64,000 bases of DNA from NCBI GenBank assembly GCA_020248265.1, contig JADCHX010000013.1, positions 35,286-99,285 of the forward strand, written 5' to 3'. Each line of letters opens with the position of its first letter. Position 1 is the stretch's first letter. This document shows, piece by piece, positions 1 to 8,478 of this stretch. This stretch comes from Rhodocyclaceae bacterium (GTDB taxonomy: Bacteria; Pseudomonadota; Gammaproteobacteria; Burkholderiales; CAIKXV01). A program made the position numbers and the translations under genes. The notes beneath the pieces are model-generated. The model was given only the letters and a program-made list of their open reading frames with translations. It did no database searches and was not told the origin of the DNA.

Positions 1-1098
1 CATCCCGATCGCCTCGGCCTGCCGCCGCTCGAAGGCCTTGCAGCGCGCGTCGTGCTGCTGGCCGAGGATGCCGCCGCGCACCGTGCCCGGCTCGGTGGTC
101 TTGAACACCGGCAGCCAGCTGGCCGGCAGGCGATCGCCATCGGGCGTCGACAGCCACAGCCGGAACAGCAGGCGCTTCTTCTCCGGTGCCTCATGGTCGG
201 TGAAGTCGGTGCGCGAGTGCAGCGTCACATGGCTGTTGATCAGCTGCAGGTCGCCCGGCTCGAGGAACATCGTGTAGGCGAGGTCGCGGCGGCGCACCAG
301 CGCATCGAACTTCTCCAGCGCCTCTAGGTGACGTGGCGGGATGCGCGGTACCCCTTCGATCGTCTGCGCGCCGTTCACCCGGTTGCGGTTCCACTTGCTG
401 AACAGCAGGCCGCCTTCGACGTCGAACACCGGGTGCGGATACGACGGCTCTTCGTCCGGGGCCTGTTCTCCCTGGCGGCTGAAATGGATCGGCTGGTGCA
501 GGTAGTCGACCAGGTCGGGATGTTCGCTCGCCATCCGTGCATGCGCGGTGACCGAGCTCGACACGATGCTCATGCCGCCGGAGATCGCCTGGTTGTAGCA
601 ACTGAGCCCCACGAAATCGGTGGAGTCGGTATGGAAGTCGAGCTCGGCGTTCGACGAGTAACCGCGCCCGGTCGAGGTGCGGTAGTTGGTGCCGACGTCG
701 CGCACCGCCGACAGGTAGTGGCTGGCCTTGCCCTGCGGGCGGCCGACGCCGACATGCAGGCCGATCGCCCAGGTCATCAGCTCGAACTGCTTCTCGTCGA
801 GGCCCTCGCGCGGCAGGCCCTTGACCAGCGAGAGCCCGCGGCCGCGGCGCGCTTCAGCCACCGCTGCCGCGATCGGCCGTGCGGCCGCACCGAGGTCGAA
901 TTCGTCGCGCCGGTAGTCGAGCAGCGTGCGCGCCGGATCGTACGCCTGGCGCACCGCCGCCGCGAGGTCGTGGCGGGCATCGTCATCGAGACGGAACACC
1001 CAGCCGCGGTCGTGCTCGAGGTCGTGCGCCGTCCAGTCGGCAGGCGCCGTGGCCTGCGGGTCGATCCCGTAGTCGGTCATCTGGCTCATCGCGTGCAT
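1..1098 (-). CDS. TauD/TfdA-family Fe(II)/2-oxoglutarate dioxygenase (3' end outside window)
   Basis: The reading frame runs off the left edge with no stop; about 366 codons are present, so only a little of the C-terminus is missing. The jelly-roll signature is clear: an iron-binding H-x-D in the context ELDFHTDST (about residues 156-158) and a distal iron-ligand region INSHVTLHSRTDF followed by an Arg-rich strand. Members hydroxylate or cleave small substrates using 2-oxoglutarate; the substrate here is unknown. It is the last gene seen in a leftward operon, 9 bases after the hydratase stop. ATGs at 1098, 1089 and 1080 are all possible and none has a good ribosome binding site, so coupling to the upstream gene is likely. 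Confidence 0.85.
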   Translation of the reverse strand, partial: MHAMSQMTDYGIDPQATAPADWTAHDLEHDRGWVFRLDDDARHDLAAAVRQAYDPARTLLDYRRDEFDLGAAARPIAAAVAEARRGRGLSLVKGLPREGLDEKQFELMTWAIGLHVGVGRPQGKASHYLSAVRDVGTNYRTSTGRGYSSNAELDFHTDSTDFVGLSCYNQAISGGMSIVSSSVTAHARMASEHPDLVDYLHQPIHFSRQGEQAPDEEPSYPHPVFDVEGGLLFSKWNRNRVNGAQTIEGVPRIPPRHLEALEKFDALVRRRDLAYTMFLEPGDLQLINSHVTLHSRTDFTDHEAPEKKRLLFRLWLSTPDGDRLPASWLPVFKTTEPGTVRGGILGQQHDARCKAFERRQAEAIGM

Positions 1099-1107
1099 GC
1101 AGCCGCG

Positions 1108-1908
1108 CTACTTGCCTTCGTAGCGTCCCGGCCGCTTCTCCTTGTAGGCTTCGATCGCTTCCCGGTAGTCGGCCGTACCCTGCGCCGCGGCCATCGCGGC
1201 GGCGGTGTATTCGAGGCTCGACTTCAGGTCGCTGCGCTCATTATGGCGTACCAGCCGCTTGATCAGCCGCTGCTGGATCGGCGGCCCGCCGGCCAGCCGG
1301 TGCGCGAAGGCAAGTGTCTCGGTGAGCAGCGCCTCGGGCGCATGCAGGCGGTTCACCAGGCCGACCCGTTCCGCATCGGTGGCCGACAGCCAGTCGCCGG
1401 TCCATAACAGTTCCAGCGCGCGGCCGGTGCCGATCAGCCGCGGCAGGAAGTGGCAGCCGCCGTTGCCCGGGATCAGGCCGACCCGGATGTAGGCCTCGCA
1501 GAAGCGCGCATTGGTCGAGGCGAAGCGGATGTCGCACATCAGCGCGAGGTCCATGCCGGCGCCGGCCGCCGCACCGTTCACTGCCGCGATCAGCGGCTTG
1601 TCGAACTGCTCGATCGCGCGCGCCAGCCGGTGCGTGCCGGTCTGCAGCCGGTTCATCCGGTCGAACGGCGTCGGCGTCTCGCCCCCGGCGACTTCCTGTG
1701 CGCGGCGGCCGAGATCGCCGCCAGCGGAGAAGGCATCGCCGGCACCGGTCACCACCACCACGCGCACGTCATCGTCGCTCAGCGCGCTGTCGAGCGTGTC
1801 GGCGAGGGCACCGACCATCTCCGGGCTGAAGGCATTCTTCTTGTGCGGCTGGTTCAGCGTCAGCCGCAGCACGTGTCCATCGAGTTCGACAAGCAGGTGG
1901 TCGGTCAT
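1108..1908 (-). CDS. enoyl-CoA hydratase/isomerase family protein
   Basis: 266 aa, the normal crotonase length. The first oxyanion-hole segment is GDAFSAGGDLG (around residue 60), and the second is in NGAAAGAGMDLALMCDI (around 110), followed by EAYIRVGLIPGNGG and LPRLIG. Of the two classical hydratase glutamates, the first lines up with Asp (MDLALMCDI) and the second position reads PGNGG, so a plain water-adding hydratase is not assured; an isomerase or other crotonase reaction is equally possible. It lies in a leftward operon with an acyl-CoA synthetase and an oxygenase, consistent with breakdown of a CoA-activated acid. Assignment to the superfamily is secure, the exact reaction is not. Confidence 0.9.
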   Translation of the reverse strand: MTDHLLVELDGHVLRLTLNQPHKKNAFSPEMVGALADTLDSALSDDDVRVVVVTGAGDAFSAGGDLGRRAQEVAGGETPTPFDRMNRLQTGTHRLARAIEQFDKPLIAAVNGAAAGAGMDLALMCDIRFASTNARFCEAYIRVGLIPGNGGCHFLPRLIGTGRALELLWTGDWLSATDAERVGLVNRLHAPEALLTETLAFAHRLAGGPPIQQRLIKRLVRHNERSDLKSSLEYTAAAMAAAQGTADYREAIEAYKEKRPGRYEGK

Positions 1909-1947
1909 CGGGGTTCCGGTCGGGGTCGGGGCGGGATTGGAGACGGT

Positions 1948-4152
1948 TCAGTGCGCGGACTGCACGGACGCGTGGGTCACCACCAGCGCATCGGCAGCCA
2001 CCGCACCGCGGCCGGCCGGCCGCACGAACAGCGGATTGATGTCGAGTTCGGCGAGCACGCCATGATGCGCCCAGGCGAAGGCCGACACGTTGACGAGGAC
2101 CTCGACGACTGCATCGATGTCCAGCGCCGGCAGCCCGCGCGTGCCGCGCAGGATGGGTGCGCAGCGCAGCTCGTCGATCATCGATCGTGCCTCGACGGCA
2201 TCGATCGGCGCGACGCGGCAGGTGGAGTCGCCCATCGCCTCGGCGAACACGCCGCCCTGGCCGAGCACGATCACCGGGCCGACCGCCGGCTCGTCGACCA
2301 CGCCGACCAGCAGTTCGAAGCCGTCGGCGACCATCTCGGACACCAGCACGCCCTGCAGCCGGGCCGTCGGCGCGCGCTCGTGGCAGGCGGCCACCACGCC
2401 GTCGATCGCCGCCTGCAGCGGTGCGCCGGCCGGCACCGACAGCCTGACACCGCCGATGTCGCTCTTGTGCGGGATGTCGGACGACACGATCTTCACCGCA
2501 TACGGGCCATCGATGTCGCGCGCCAGGTGCAACGCCTCGGCCAGCGCATCGACCGGCACCATCACCTCGCCCGGGGTACGCACGCCGATCGAGCGCAGCA
2601 GCGCCTTGGAGGACACTTCGTCGAGGGCGCGGCCGTCGGCCTGCAGCAACGACACTGGCGCGACTGCGGCACCGCCGTCGGCTGGCGCCTGGCCTGCCGT
2701 CGGTGCCCGGGCTGCGGCCTCCCGAGCGGCTGCCCAGGTTGCGAGCGCACCCATCGCCTTCGCGACCCGTACCGGCGAGGGCAGCATCGGCAGGCGAATG
2801 TCGCGCAGCATCGTGTGCGCCTCGAGCGCCAGCGACTTGTGCATCGACGAGAACACGAACACCGGCTTGCGCAGGTCGGCGGCCATGTCGACCAGGAACT
2901 TCGCGCCGGCGACGGTACCGCCAGGGCTGGAACTGGCGAAGTTCAGGCACAGCGTGTCGACCCCCGAGTCGTCGAGCACCGCGCGGATCACGTCGGCATA
3001 GGCCTTCGGCCCGCGGATGCCGATGTAGCCGGCGGTGAGGTCGACCGGGTTGGTCGGCGATCCGATCGGCGGCAGCAGGGCTGCGACCCTGTCGACCGTG
3101 GCCGGCTGGAACTCGGCGAACGCGAGGCCGGCCTGCGACGCCGCGTCGCAGAACACGATCGCCGATCCGCCGGAGCCGCCGATCACCGCCGCGCGACGCC
3201 CGCTGCCCATGCCGGGATAGCGCGCATGGCACTGGAACGCCTTCACCAGGTCGGGGGCGTCGCTCATCTCGTTCAGTTCGACGATGCCGGCCTGGCGGAA
3301 CAGCGCGCGGTAGACGTCGGCCCGGCCGACGATGCTGCCGGTGTGGGTGGCGGCGGCGCGCGCGCCCTGCTCGGTCACGCCGCCCTTCCAGACCAGCAGC
3401 GGCTTGCCCAGCGCAAGCGCCTTGCGCCCGACCTGCATCAGCGCGCGCGCATCGGGCAGGCCTTCGAGGTAGGTCATCACGATCTCGGTGCCGGGATCGT
3501 CGAGCAGCGCATCGATCAGGTCGACGCAGCCGAGGTCGGCCTCGTTGCCGGTGGCGATCACGTAGCGGAAGCCGATCGACTCTTCCGCACAGGCGAGCGC
3601 CAGGCTGTAGCCGAAACCGCCGCTCTGGGTGACCAGCGACACCGTGCCTGCCTCCAGCCTGGGCACGCGGCTGATGCTGCCGAACGCGGCACAGACGCGA
3701 TCGGGGATGTTCGCGAAGCCGAGGCAGTTCGGGCCGATCAGGCGGATACCGGCGGCGCGTGCGGTCGCCACCACCTGGTCCTGGAGGGCCGCGCCGGCGT
3801 CGCCAGTCTCGCGGAAGCCGCCGCTCATCACGACCGCCATCCGCACCTGCCGGCGCGCAGCCTGTTCCATCACGCCCGGCACCGCGGCGGCCGGCACAGC
3901 AATCACCACCAGGTCGACCGGACTGGGCACTGCATCGAGCGACGGGAAGCAGGGCTTGCCGAGCAGCTCCGGATACTTCGGGTTGATCGGATACACCGCA
4001 CCCGGGTAGCCCATCGCGATCAGTGCCTTGAGCGTCTCGTGGCCGGGGCGGGCGGGGTCGTCCGAGGCTCCGACGATCGCGATCGAGCGCGGCGAGAGCA
4101 GGCTGGAGAGGGTGGTCGGCGTGTCGCCGGCAGTCCGGTCGGTGCGGGTCAT
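1948..4152 (-). CDS. acyl-CoA synthetase (NDP-forming), fused alpha-beta type
   Basis: 734 aa. Domains in order: CoA-binding Rossmann domain (SIAIVGASDDPARPG near residue 30, IGPNCLGFANI near 140), succinyl-CoA-ligase-like domain (LVTQSGGFGYSLA, TYLEGLPD, and THTGSIVGRADV near 270, whose His is the candidate phosphohistidine), then a C-terminal ATP-grasp domain (KALLRSIGVRTPGE, YAVKIVSSDIPHKSDIGGV, LDINPLFV). This family makes acyl-CoA from an organic acid, CoA and ATP with release of ADP and phosphate. The substrate is unknown; neighbouring receptors and beta-oxidation-like enzymes suggest an imported carboxylate. The first ATG that leaves the N-terminal domain complete is used. Confidence 0.92.
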   Translation of the reverse strand: MTRTDRTAGDTPTTLSSLLSPRSIAIVGASDDPARPGHETLKALIAMGYPGAVYPINPKYPELLGKPCFPSLDAVPSPVDLVVIAVPAAAVPGVMEQAARRQVRMAVVMSGGFRETGDAGAALQDQVVATARAAGIRLIGPNCLGFANIPDRVCAAFGSISRVPRLEAGTVSLVTQSGGFGYSLALACAEESIGFRYVIATGNEADLGCVDLIDALLDDPGTEIVMTYLEGLPDARALMQVGRKALALGKPLLVWKGGVTEQGARAAATHTGSIVGRADVYRALFRQAGIVELNEMSDAPDLVKAFQCHARYPGMGSGRRAAVIGGSGGSAIVFCDAASQAGLAFAEFQPATVDRVAALLPPIGSPTNPVDLTAGYIGIRGPKAYADVIRAVLDDSGVDTLCLNFASSSPGGTVAGAKFLVDMAADLRKPVFVFSSMHKSLALEAHTMLRDIRLPMLPSPVRVAKAMGALATWAAAREAAARAPTAGQAPADGGAAVAPVSLLQADGRALDEVSSKALLRSIGVRTPGEVMVPVDALAEALHLARDIDGPYAVKIVSSDIPHKSDIGGVRLSVPAGAPLQAAIDGVVAACHERAPTARLQGVLVSEMVADGFELLVGVVDEPAVGPVIVLGQGGVFAEAMGDSTCRVAPIDAVEARSMIDELRCAPILRGTRGLPALDIDAVVEVLVNVSAFAWAHHGVLAELDINPLFVRPAGRGAVAADALVVTHASVQSAH

Positions 4153-4192
4153 GCGATGTCCTGTTGCAGGGGGGCGTGCGGCGAAGGCGATG

Positions 4193-5209
4193 CTACTCGG
4201 CGCGGGCGCCCGAGGCCTTCACGACCTTCGCCCACTTGCGGATCTCGATGTCGAGGTGGCGCGCGAGCTCGTCGGGGCCGGCACCCACCGGGTCGACGCC
4301 CTGGGCCGACAGGCGACCCTGCACCTCACGCTGCTTGAGCACGGCCGCCATCTCGCGATGATGGCGGTCGGCCAGCGCCCGTGGCGTGCCGCCAGGCGCG
4401 AAGTAGGCATACCAAGTGGTCGCTTCATAGCCGGGCACGCCTGCCTCGGCGATCGCCGGTACATCGGGCAGCGCCGGGCTGCGCTGCGCGGAGGTGACAC
4501 CGAGCGCGCGCAGCTTGCCCGACTGGACGTTCGGGACCGCATTGAGCATGTTGTTGAACATGACCTGCACGTGGCCAGCCAGGAGGTCGCCGGTGGCGGG
4601 GCCCGCCCCCTTGTACGGCACGTGCACCAGCTTCACGCCGACCATCGACGCGAACAGTTCGCCCGCGAGGTGGGGAGCGCTGCCGCTGCCGGAGGAGGCA
4701 TACACCAGCTCGCCGTTACGCTTGCGCGCGAGGCGGATGAGGTCGGACACGCTCTTCACCGGCAGGGACGGATGAACCACCAGCACCAGCGGCGAAGCCG
4801 CCACCCAGGTCACCGGCGCGAGGTCGCGCACCGGATCGAAGGTGATCTGCGGATAGATGCTCGGGTTGATCGCGATCGACGAACTGGTGAGCAACACGGT
4901 GTAGCCGTCGCCGGGCGATCGCACGACCAGTTCGGTGCCGATCGTGCTGCCGCCGCCGGCACGGTTGTCGACGACTACCGTCTGGCCGAACGATTCGGTC
5001 AGGCGCGACGAAACCACCCGCGCGATCATGTCGACCGGGCCGCCGGGAGCAAACGGAACGACCATCCGGATCGGCTTCGCGGGGAACGCCTGAGCCAATG
5101 CGGGCGGCGGCGGGACAAGGACGAGCACAAGTGCAAGCACGGCCCCTGCCCCTACCCTGGCGCAAGGCGCCGACGGGACGACCTCCGGGACGCAGCGCAT
5201 CCGTCGCAT
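4193..5209 (-). CDS. Bug/TctC-family tripartite tricarboxylate transporter receptor
   Basis: 338 aa periplasmic solute-binding protein. A signal peptide is evident (MRRMR start, hydrophobic VLALVLVLV, Ala-x-Ala before QAFPAKPIR). The family hallmark FPAKPIRMVVPFAPGGPVD follows, then VVVDNRAGGGSTIG and HVPYKGAGPATGDL. Such receptors bind carboxylates or other small acids for a TctAB-type carrier; no tctA or tctB lies in the window. The start is fixed by an AGGAGG about 8 bases upstream of the ATG at 5209. It is the first gene of the leftward operon and faces another receptor gene across a shared control region. Confidence 0.92.
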   Translation of the reverse strand: MRRMRCVPEVVPSAPCARVGAGAVLALVLVLVPPPPALAQAFPAKPIRMVVPFAPGGPVDMIARVVSSRLTESFGQTVVVDNRAGGGSTIGTELVVRSPGDGYTVLLTSSSIAINPSIYPQITFDPVRDLAPVTWVAASPLVLVVHPSLPVKSVSDLIRLARKRNGELVYASSGSGSAPHLAGELFASMVGVKLVHVPYKGAGPATGDLLAGHVQVMFNNMLNAVPNVQSGKLRALGVTSAQRSPALPDVPAIAEAGVPGYEATTWYAYFAPGGTPRALADRHHREMAAVLKQREVQGRLSAQGVDPVGAGPDELARHLDIEIRKWAKVVKASGARAE

Positions 5210-5317
5210 GACTGGCTCCTCCTTCGTGCGGACACTCGCCTGCCATGGGTCGCAGGGGCATGGCCTGCGAGGGCGGCGGATCCGTCGTGCATGACTGTCG
5301 GGCGACGATACGCAATA

Positions 5318-5347
5318 ACTTGACGCGCGTAAAGTCACTGGTACGAT
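5318..5347 (+). promoter_or_regulatory. divergent promoter with candidate TetR operator (copy 1)
   Basis: An imperfect dyad ACTTGAC-GCGC-GTAAAGT occupies 5318-5335. It overlaps a rightward promoter: TTGACG at 5320-5325, a 16-base spacer, and TACGAT at 5342-5347. The opposite strand also offers TTTACG, 17 bases, TATCGT, so both divergent receptor genes could start here. A near-identical arrangement is found at 7218-7248 beside the TetR gene. Operator placement over the -35 box would fit a repressor. This is sequence reading only; no binding is shown. Confidence 0.6.
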
Positions 5348-5466
5348 ACCTGCAGACGACGTCAAACAAGGCGGGCGCGAGAGCCTGTCGATGCCGCCAG
5401 CGGCGGGTCCGCGCGACCCGGCGCCGCGTGGCAGCCCGCGATGCCGGGCGCGAAGGAGGAGCAACG

Positions 5467-6453
5467 ATGCGTTCAACGACGCGCGCCGCGCGCGCGCTGG
5501 CCCTGGCCTCGGCCACCGTCGCGGCTGCGCTGTGCGCAGGCACCGTGGCGGCACAGGCCTGGCCGTCGAAGCCGATCCGGCTGGTGCTGCCGTTCCCGCC
5601 GGGCGCGCCGAGCGACCTGGTCGGCCGGCTGGTCGGGCAGAAGATGGGGGAGTTCCTCGGCGTGGGGGTGGTCCCCGACAACCGCGTCGGCGCCGGCGGC
5701 ACGCTCGCGCTGAACATCGTCGCCAAGTCCCCGGCGGACGGCTACACCATCCTGATCACCTCGCCGACGATCTCGCTCAGCCCGCACCTGTACGCGAAGC
5801 TGCCGTTCGACCCGATCCGCGACTTCGTGCCGGTGGCCCGCCTGGCCACGATCGAGAACGTGATGCTGGTCAACCCGCGGGTACCGGCACGCACGCTCAA
5901 GGAGTTCATCACGCTGGCGCGCAACAACCCGGGCAAGCTCAACTACGGCTCTGGCGGTGGCGGTACGACCAACCATCTCGCGAACGAGCTGCTGCGCACG
6001 CTCGAGAAGATCGAGATGGTGCACGTGCCTTACAAGGGCGCGACCCAGGCCACGATGGCTGCGGTCACCGGCGAGGTCGACCAGGTCATCGTGTCGGTCG
6101 CCTCGGTACTGCCGCTGATCAACGAGAAGAAGGTCCGGCCGCTCGTCGTGCTGTCCGAGTCGCGGGTGTCGACCGTCCCCGACGTGCCGACCTCGAAGGA
6201 AGCCGGCTATCCGAAGCTGCTGATGTCGATCTGGTACGGCCTCTATGCCCCGGCCGGCACGCCACAGGACGTCGTGGCGCGGCTCAACCGCGAGGCGCTG
6301 CGCGCACTGGAGTCGCCCGATCTCAGGACGCGCGGAGCGGCGATGGGTATCGATCCCTGGCCGGGCTCGCCGGAACAGCTCGACCAGCTGACGCGCTCCG
6401 AGATGGCGCGCTACGGCATGATCATCAAGAGCGCGGGCATCAAGCCGGAGTAG
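5467..6453 (+). CDS. Bug/TctC-family tripartite tricarboxylate transporter receptor (second copy)
   Basis: 328 aa. N-terminal signal peptide (MRSTTRAARALALASATVAAAL, cleavage near VAAQA), then WPSKPIRLVLPFPPGAPSD, DNRVGAGGTLALN and MVHVPYKGATQATM, the standard landmarks of Bug receptors. The start at 5467 has an AGGAGG 7-8 bases upstream; longer in-frame starts would run through the promoter and leave the signal sequence internal. It is clearly diverged from the receptor at 4193-5209, so the two probably bind different ligands. Its end overlaps the convergent TetR gene by 14 bases. Confidence 0.92.
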   Translation: MRSTTRAARALALASATVAAALCAGTVAAQAWPSKPIRLVLPFPPGAPSDLVGRLVGQKMGEFLGVGVVPDNRVGAGGTLALNIVAKSPADGYTILITSPTISLSPHLYAKLPFDPIRDFVPVARLATIENVMLVNPRVPARTLKEFITLARNNPGKLNYGSGGGGTTNHLANELLRTLEKIEMVHVPYKGATQATMAAVTGEVDQVIVSVASVLPLINEKKVRPLVVLSESRVSTVPDVPTSKEAGYPKLLMSIWYGLYAPAGTPQDVVARLNREALRALESPDLRTRGAAMGIDPWPGSPEQLDQLTRSEMARYGMIIKSAGIKPE

Positions 6454-7171
6454 CGGCAGCCCGCTTGCGCGGCGCGGCCCTGGCCGCGACCTTCGCAGGC
6501 GCTACGGTCTTGCGGGCCGTGGCACCCGCCTTGCGCGCGGGTCCGGCCGCGTTGCGCTTCGGCTTTGCCGGTGCGGCTTCGGGCGCCAGGATGCGCCGGC
6601 CGATCCAGCGCAGGCATTCCTGCCAGTCTTTCTGGAAGCCGGCCCCGGTCGCGGCCCGGCCGGTCACCAGCAGCGTGATCTGCGGGAAAGCGATCGGATA
6701 GGTGGCCAGCGACAGGATCGCGAGTTGCAGCATGCGGTGGTCGACATCGCCGGGCAGGCTGCCGTCGGCCTGCAACTGCTGCAGGGCCTTGCCATAGTCC
6801 GCGATGCGCTTCTGCCGCCCTGCACGCCCGGGCACCCGGCGCGCCTGACCACTGGCCGCCTCCCAGGTGAGGAAGCGGATGTAATCGAGGTCGTCGACCC
6901 GCTTCGCGAAGCGCTCGGCGATCAGGTCGCGCGGGTCGTCCGGCATCGGCTCTTCCCAGGTCATGCCCGGGCGGAAACGCAGGTCGTGCACTTCGCGGAA
7001 CAGCGCTTCCTTGCTGCCGAAGTGGTGGTTGATCAGCTGCTTGCTCACGCCGGCGCGGCGCGCCACGCCCGCGGTGGTCGCGCCGTCGAAGCCCTTCTCG
7101 CAGAACTCCTCGGCGGCCGCCGCAAGCACGGCCTCCCGGGTTCTAGCACTGTCCCTGATCTTGCCCATCAT
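6440..7171 (-). CDS. TetR-family transcriptional regulator with Lys/Ala/Pro-rich C-terminal tail
   Basis: 243 aa. The N-terminal DNA-binding domain reads TREAVLAAAAEEFCEKGFDGATTAGVARRAGVSKQLINHHFGSKEALF (residues about 10-55; described here in parts), with the usual helix-turn-helix AGVSKQLINHHFG. The ligand-binding domain ends near residue 200. It is followed by about 40 residues of repeating Lys, Ala, Pro and Arg (APAKPKRNAAGPARKAG onward), resembling histone-H1-like tails. The start used is the first of two adjacent ATGs at 7171; a longer frame would cross the operator. It is divergent from the thiolase operon, and the shared operator copies at 5318 and 7218 make it the likely regulator of the whole catabolic region. 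Confidence 0.9.
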   Translation of the reverse strand: MMGKIRDSARTREAVLAAAAEEFCEKGFDGATTAGVARRAGVSKQLINHHFGSKEALFREVHDLRFRPGMTWEEPMPDDPRDLIAERFAKRVDDLDYIRFLTWEAASGQARRVPGRAGRQKRIADYGKALQQLQADGSLPGDVDHRMLQLAILSLATYPIAFPQITLLVTGRAATGAGFQKDWQECLRWIGRRILAPEAAPAKPKRNAAGPARKAGATARKTVAPAKVAARAAPRKRAAATPA

Positions 7172-7217
7172 GGGGCGCAGGTTAGCGCAAGTCGGGGCCT
7201 GCGCCAAACATCCGCTA

Positions 7218-7248
7218 ACTTGACGACAGTAAAGTAGCCGCATACGAT
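7218..7248 (+). promoter_or_regulatory. promoter with candidate TetR operator (copy 2)
   Basis: ACTTGAC-GACA-GTAAAGT at 7218-7235, the same dyad as at 5318-5335 except in the 4-base centre. It overlaps TTGACG (7220-7225) with TACGAT at 7243-7248 and a 17-base spacer, which would drive the thiolase operon. The position, 47 bases upstream of the TetR ATG on the other strand, also allows autoregulation. Confidence 0.62.
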
Positions 7249-7306
7249 CGGCTGATCGGAGCCTCGAGAGGCGCCTGCCAGGCGCCCCGGCCCGGAGGAG
7301 ACACGG

Positions 7307-7321
7307 ATGGGACCCGGATGA
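7307..7321 (+). other. four-codon leader reading frame overlapping the thiolase start
   Basis: ATG GGA CCC GGA TGA. The strong ribosome binding site GGAGGAG (7294-7300) is spaced correctly for this ATG (7307), not for the thiolase ATG (7318), which is about 18 bases away. The leader's stop overlaps the thiolase start as ATGA. This would allow termination-reinitiation control, or it may be an accident of start choice. Confidence 0.35.
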
Positions 7322-8478
7322 CCGAAACCGCGCAGGCCATGCGTGACAGGACTGCCGTCAGCGGCGTCGGACTGCTGCTCGGCAAGTACCCGGAGCGAAC
7401 CTCGCTGTCGCTGGCGGTCGAGGCCTACGACATCGCGCTCGCCGATGCCGGCCTTGAACGCAAGGATGTCGACGGCATCATCCAGCTGTCCTACGGCTAC
7501 GACTACGACCGCTTCCTCGAGGCGGTCGGTGCCGACGTGCGCTATGCCTACCAGGGGTGGAGCCACGGCCGCTTCGTCGCGCCGATGCTGCAGCATGCCG
7601 CGATGGCCGTGGCCACCGGCATGGCGAAGGCGGTGGCGATCGTGCACGGCCGCCGCAGCAAGGCCTACGGACAGACCGCCGACCACGAGATGTGGCGGCA
7701 GGGCCTGGGTCCGCACGGCGAGTCGCCGGCCTATGGCGCGCTCGGCCCGGCCTTCGGCGCTGCGATCGCCGCGCAGCGCTACTTCCACCTGTACGGCGGC
7801 AGCAACGAAGACCTCGCGCCGATCGCGATGGCCTTCCGCAAGCATGCCCAGCTCAACCCGATCGCGGTACGCAAGGACCCGATGAGCCGCGACGACTACC
7901 TGAAGTCGCGCTGGATCATCGAGCCACTGCGGCTGTTCGACTGCTGCCAGAACAACGATGGCGGCGCCTGCATCATCGTCACCTCGGCCGAGCGCGCGCG
8001 CGACCTGCGCAAGCCGCCGGTCTACATCTCCGGCATGCAGGGCGTGCACGCCGGACGGCAGCTGCACAACCTCACGCTGCCGGGGCTGGGCGTCGCCCAG
8101 CAGGATGTCTTCCCCTACCGGCCGACGCGCGAAGACCTTTACGCGTACGAGATGGCCGGCGTCACCCAGAAAGACATCGACGCGCTGATCACCTACGACG
8201 CCTTCTCGCCGCTGGTGCTGTTTGCGCTCGAGCGCTTCGGCTTCTGCGGTCCGGGCGAGGCGCGCGAGTTCGTGAAGGACGGCCGCATCGAGCTCGGTGG
8301 CGAGCTGCCGATCAACACCGGAGGCGGGCTGCTGTCCGAGGGCCACATGATCGGCTGGAACCTGTTCATCGAGGCGGTGCGCCAGCTTCGCCACGAATGC
8401 GGGCCGCGCCAGGTGAAGGATGCGCAGGTGATCCAGTACGGCAGCTTCCTGGGCGAATCGGTGATCTTCCGGAGATGA
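7318..8478 (+). CDS. thiolase-fold acyltransferase / lipid-transfer-like protein
   Basis: 386 aa. Thiolase-superfamily features: VSGVGLLLGKYPERTSLSLAVEA at the N-terminus, LFDCCQNNDGGACIIVTSAERA in the middle, YDAFSPLVLFALERFGFC and the terminal INTGGGLLSEGHMIGWN, which replaces the GGAIALGHPLG loop of classical thiolases. This places it with the SCP-x/acetyl-CoA acetyltransferase-like group that typically pairs with a DUF35 protein, and a DUF35 gene follows with an ATGA overlap. Likely role: carbon-carbon cleavage or aldol-type chemistry on an acyl-CoA. The next in-frame ATG (7339) is an alternative start. Confidence 0.88.
   Translation: MTETAQAMRDRTAVSGVGLLLGKYPERTSLSLAVEAYDIALADAGLERKDVDGIIQLSYGYDYDRFLEAVGADVRYAYQGWSHGRFVAPMLQHAAMAVATGMAKAVAIVHGRRSKAYGQTADHEMWRQGLGPHGESPAYGALGPAFGAAIAAQRYFHLYGGSNEDLAPIAMAFRKHAQLNPIAVRKDPMSRDDYLKSRWIIEPLRLFDCCQNNDGGACIIVTSAERARDLRKPPVYISGMQGVHAGRQLHNLTLPGLGVAQQDVFPYRPTREDLYAYEMAGVTQKDIDALITYDAFSPLVLFALERFGFCGPGEAREFVKDGRIELGGELPINTGGGLLSEGHMIGWNLFIEAVRQLRHECGPRQVKDAQVIQYGSFLGESVIFRR

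Noticed and set aside
1450..4338. A 962-codon plus-strand open frame opposite the acyl-CoA synthetase and hydratase genes
   Set aside because: It is antisense to clear enzymes, rich in His/Arg/Gly repeats with no family features, a typical high-GC shadow.
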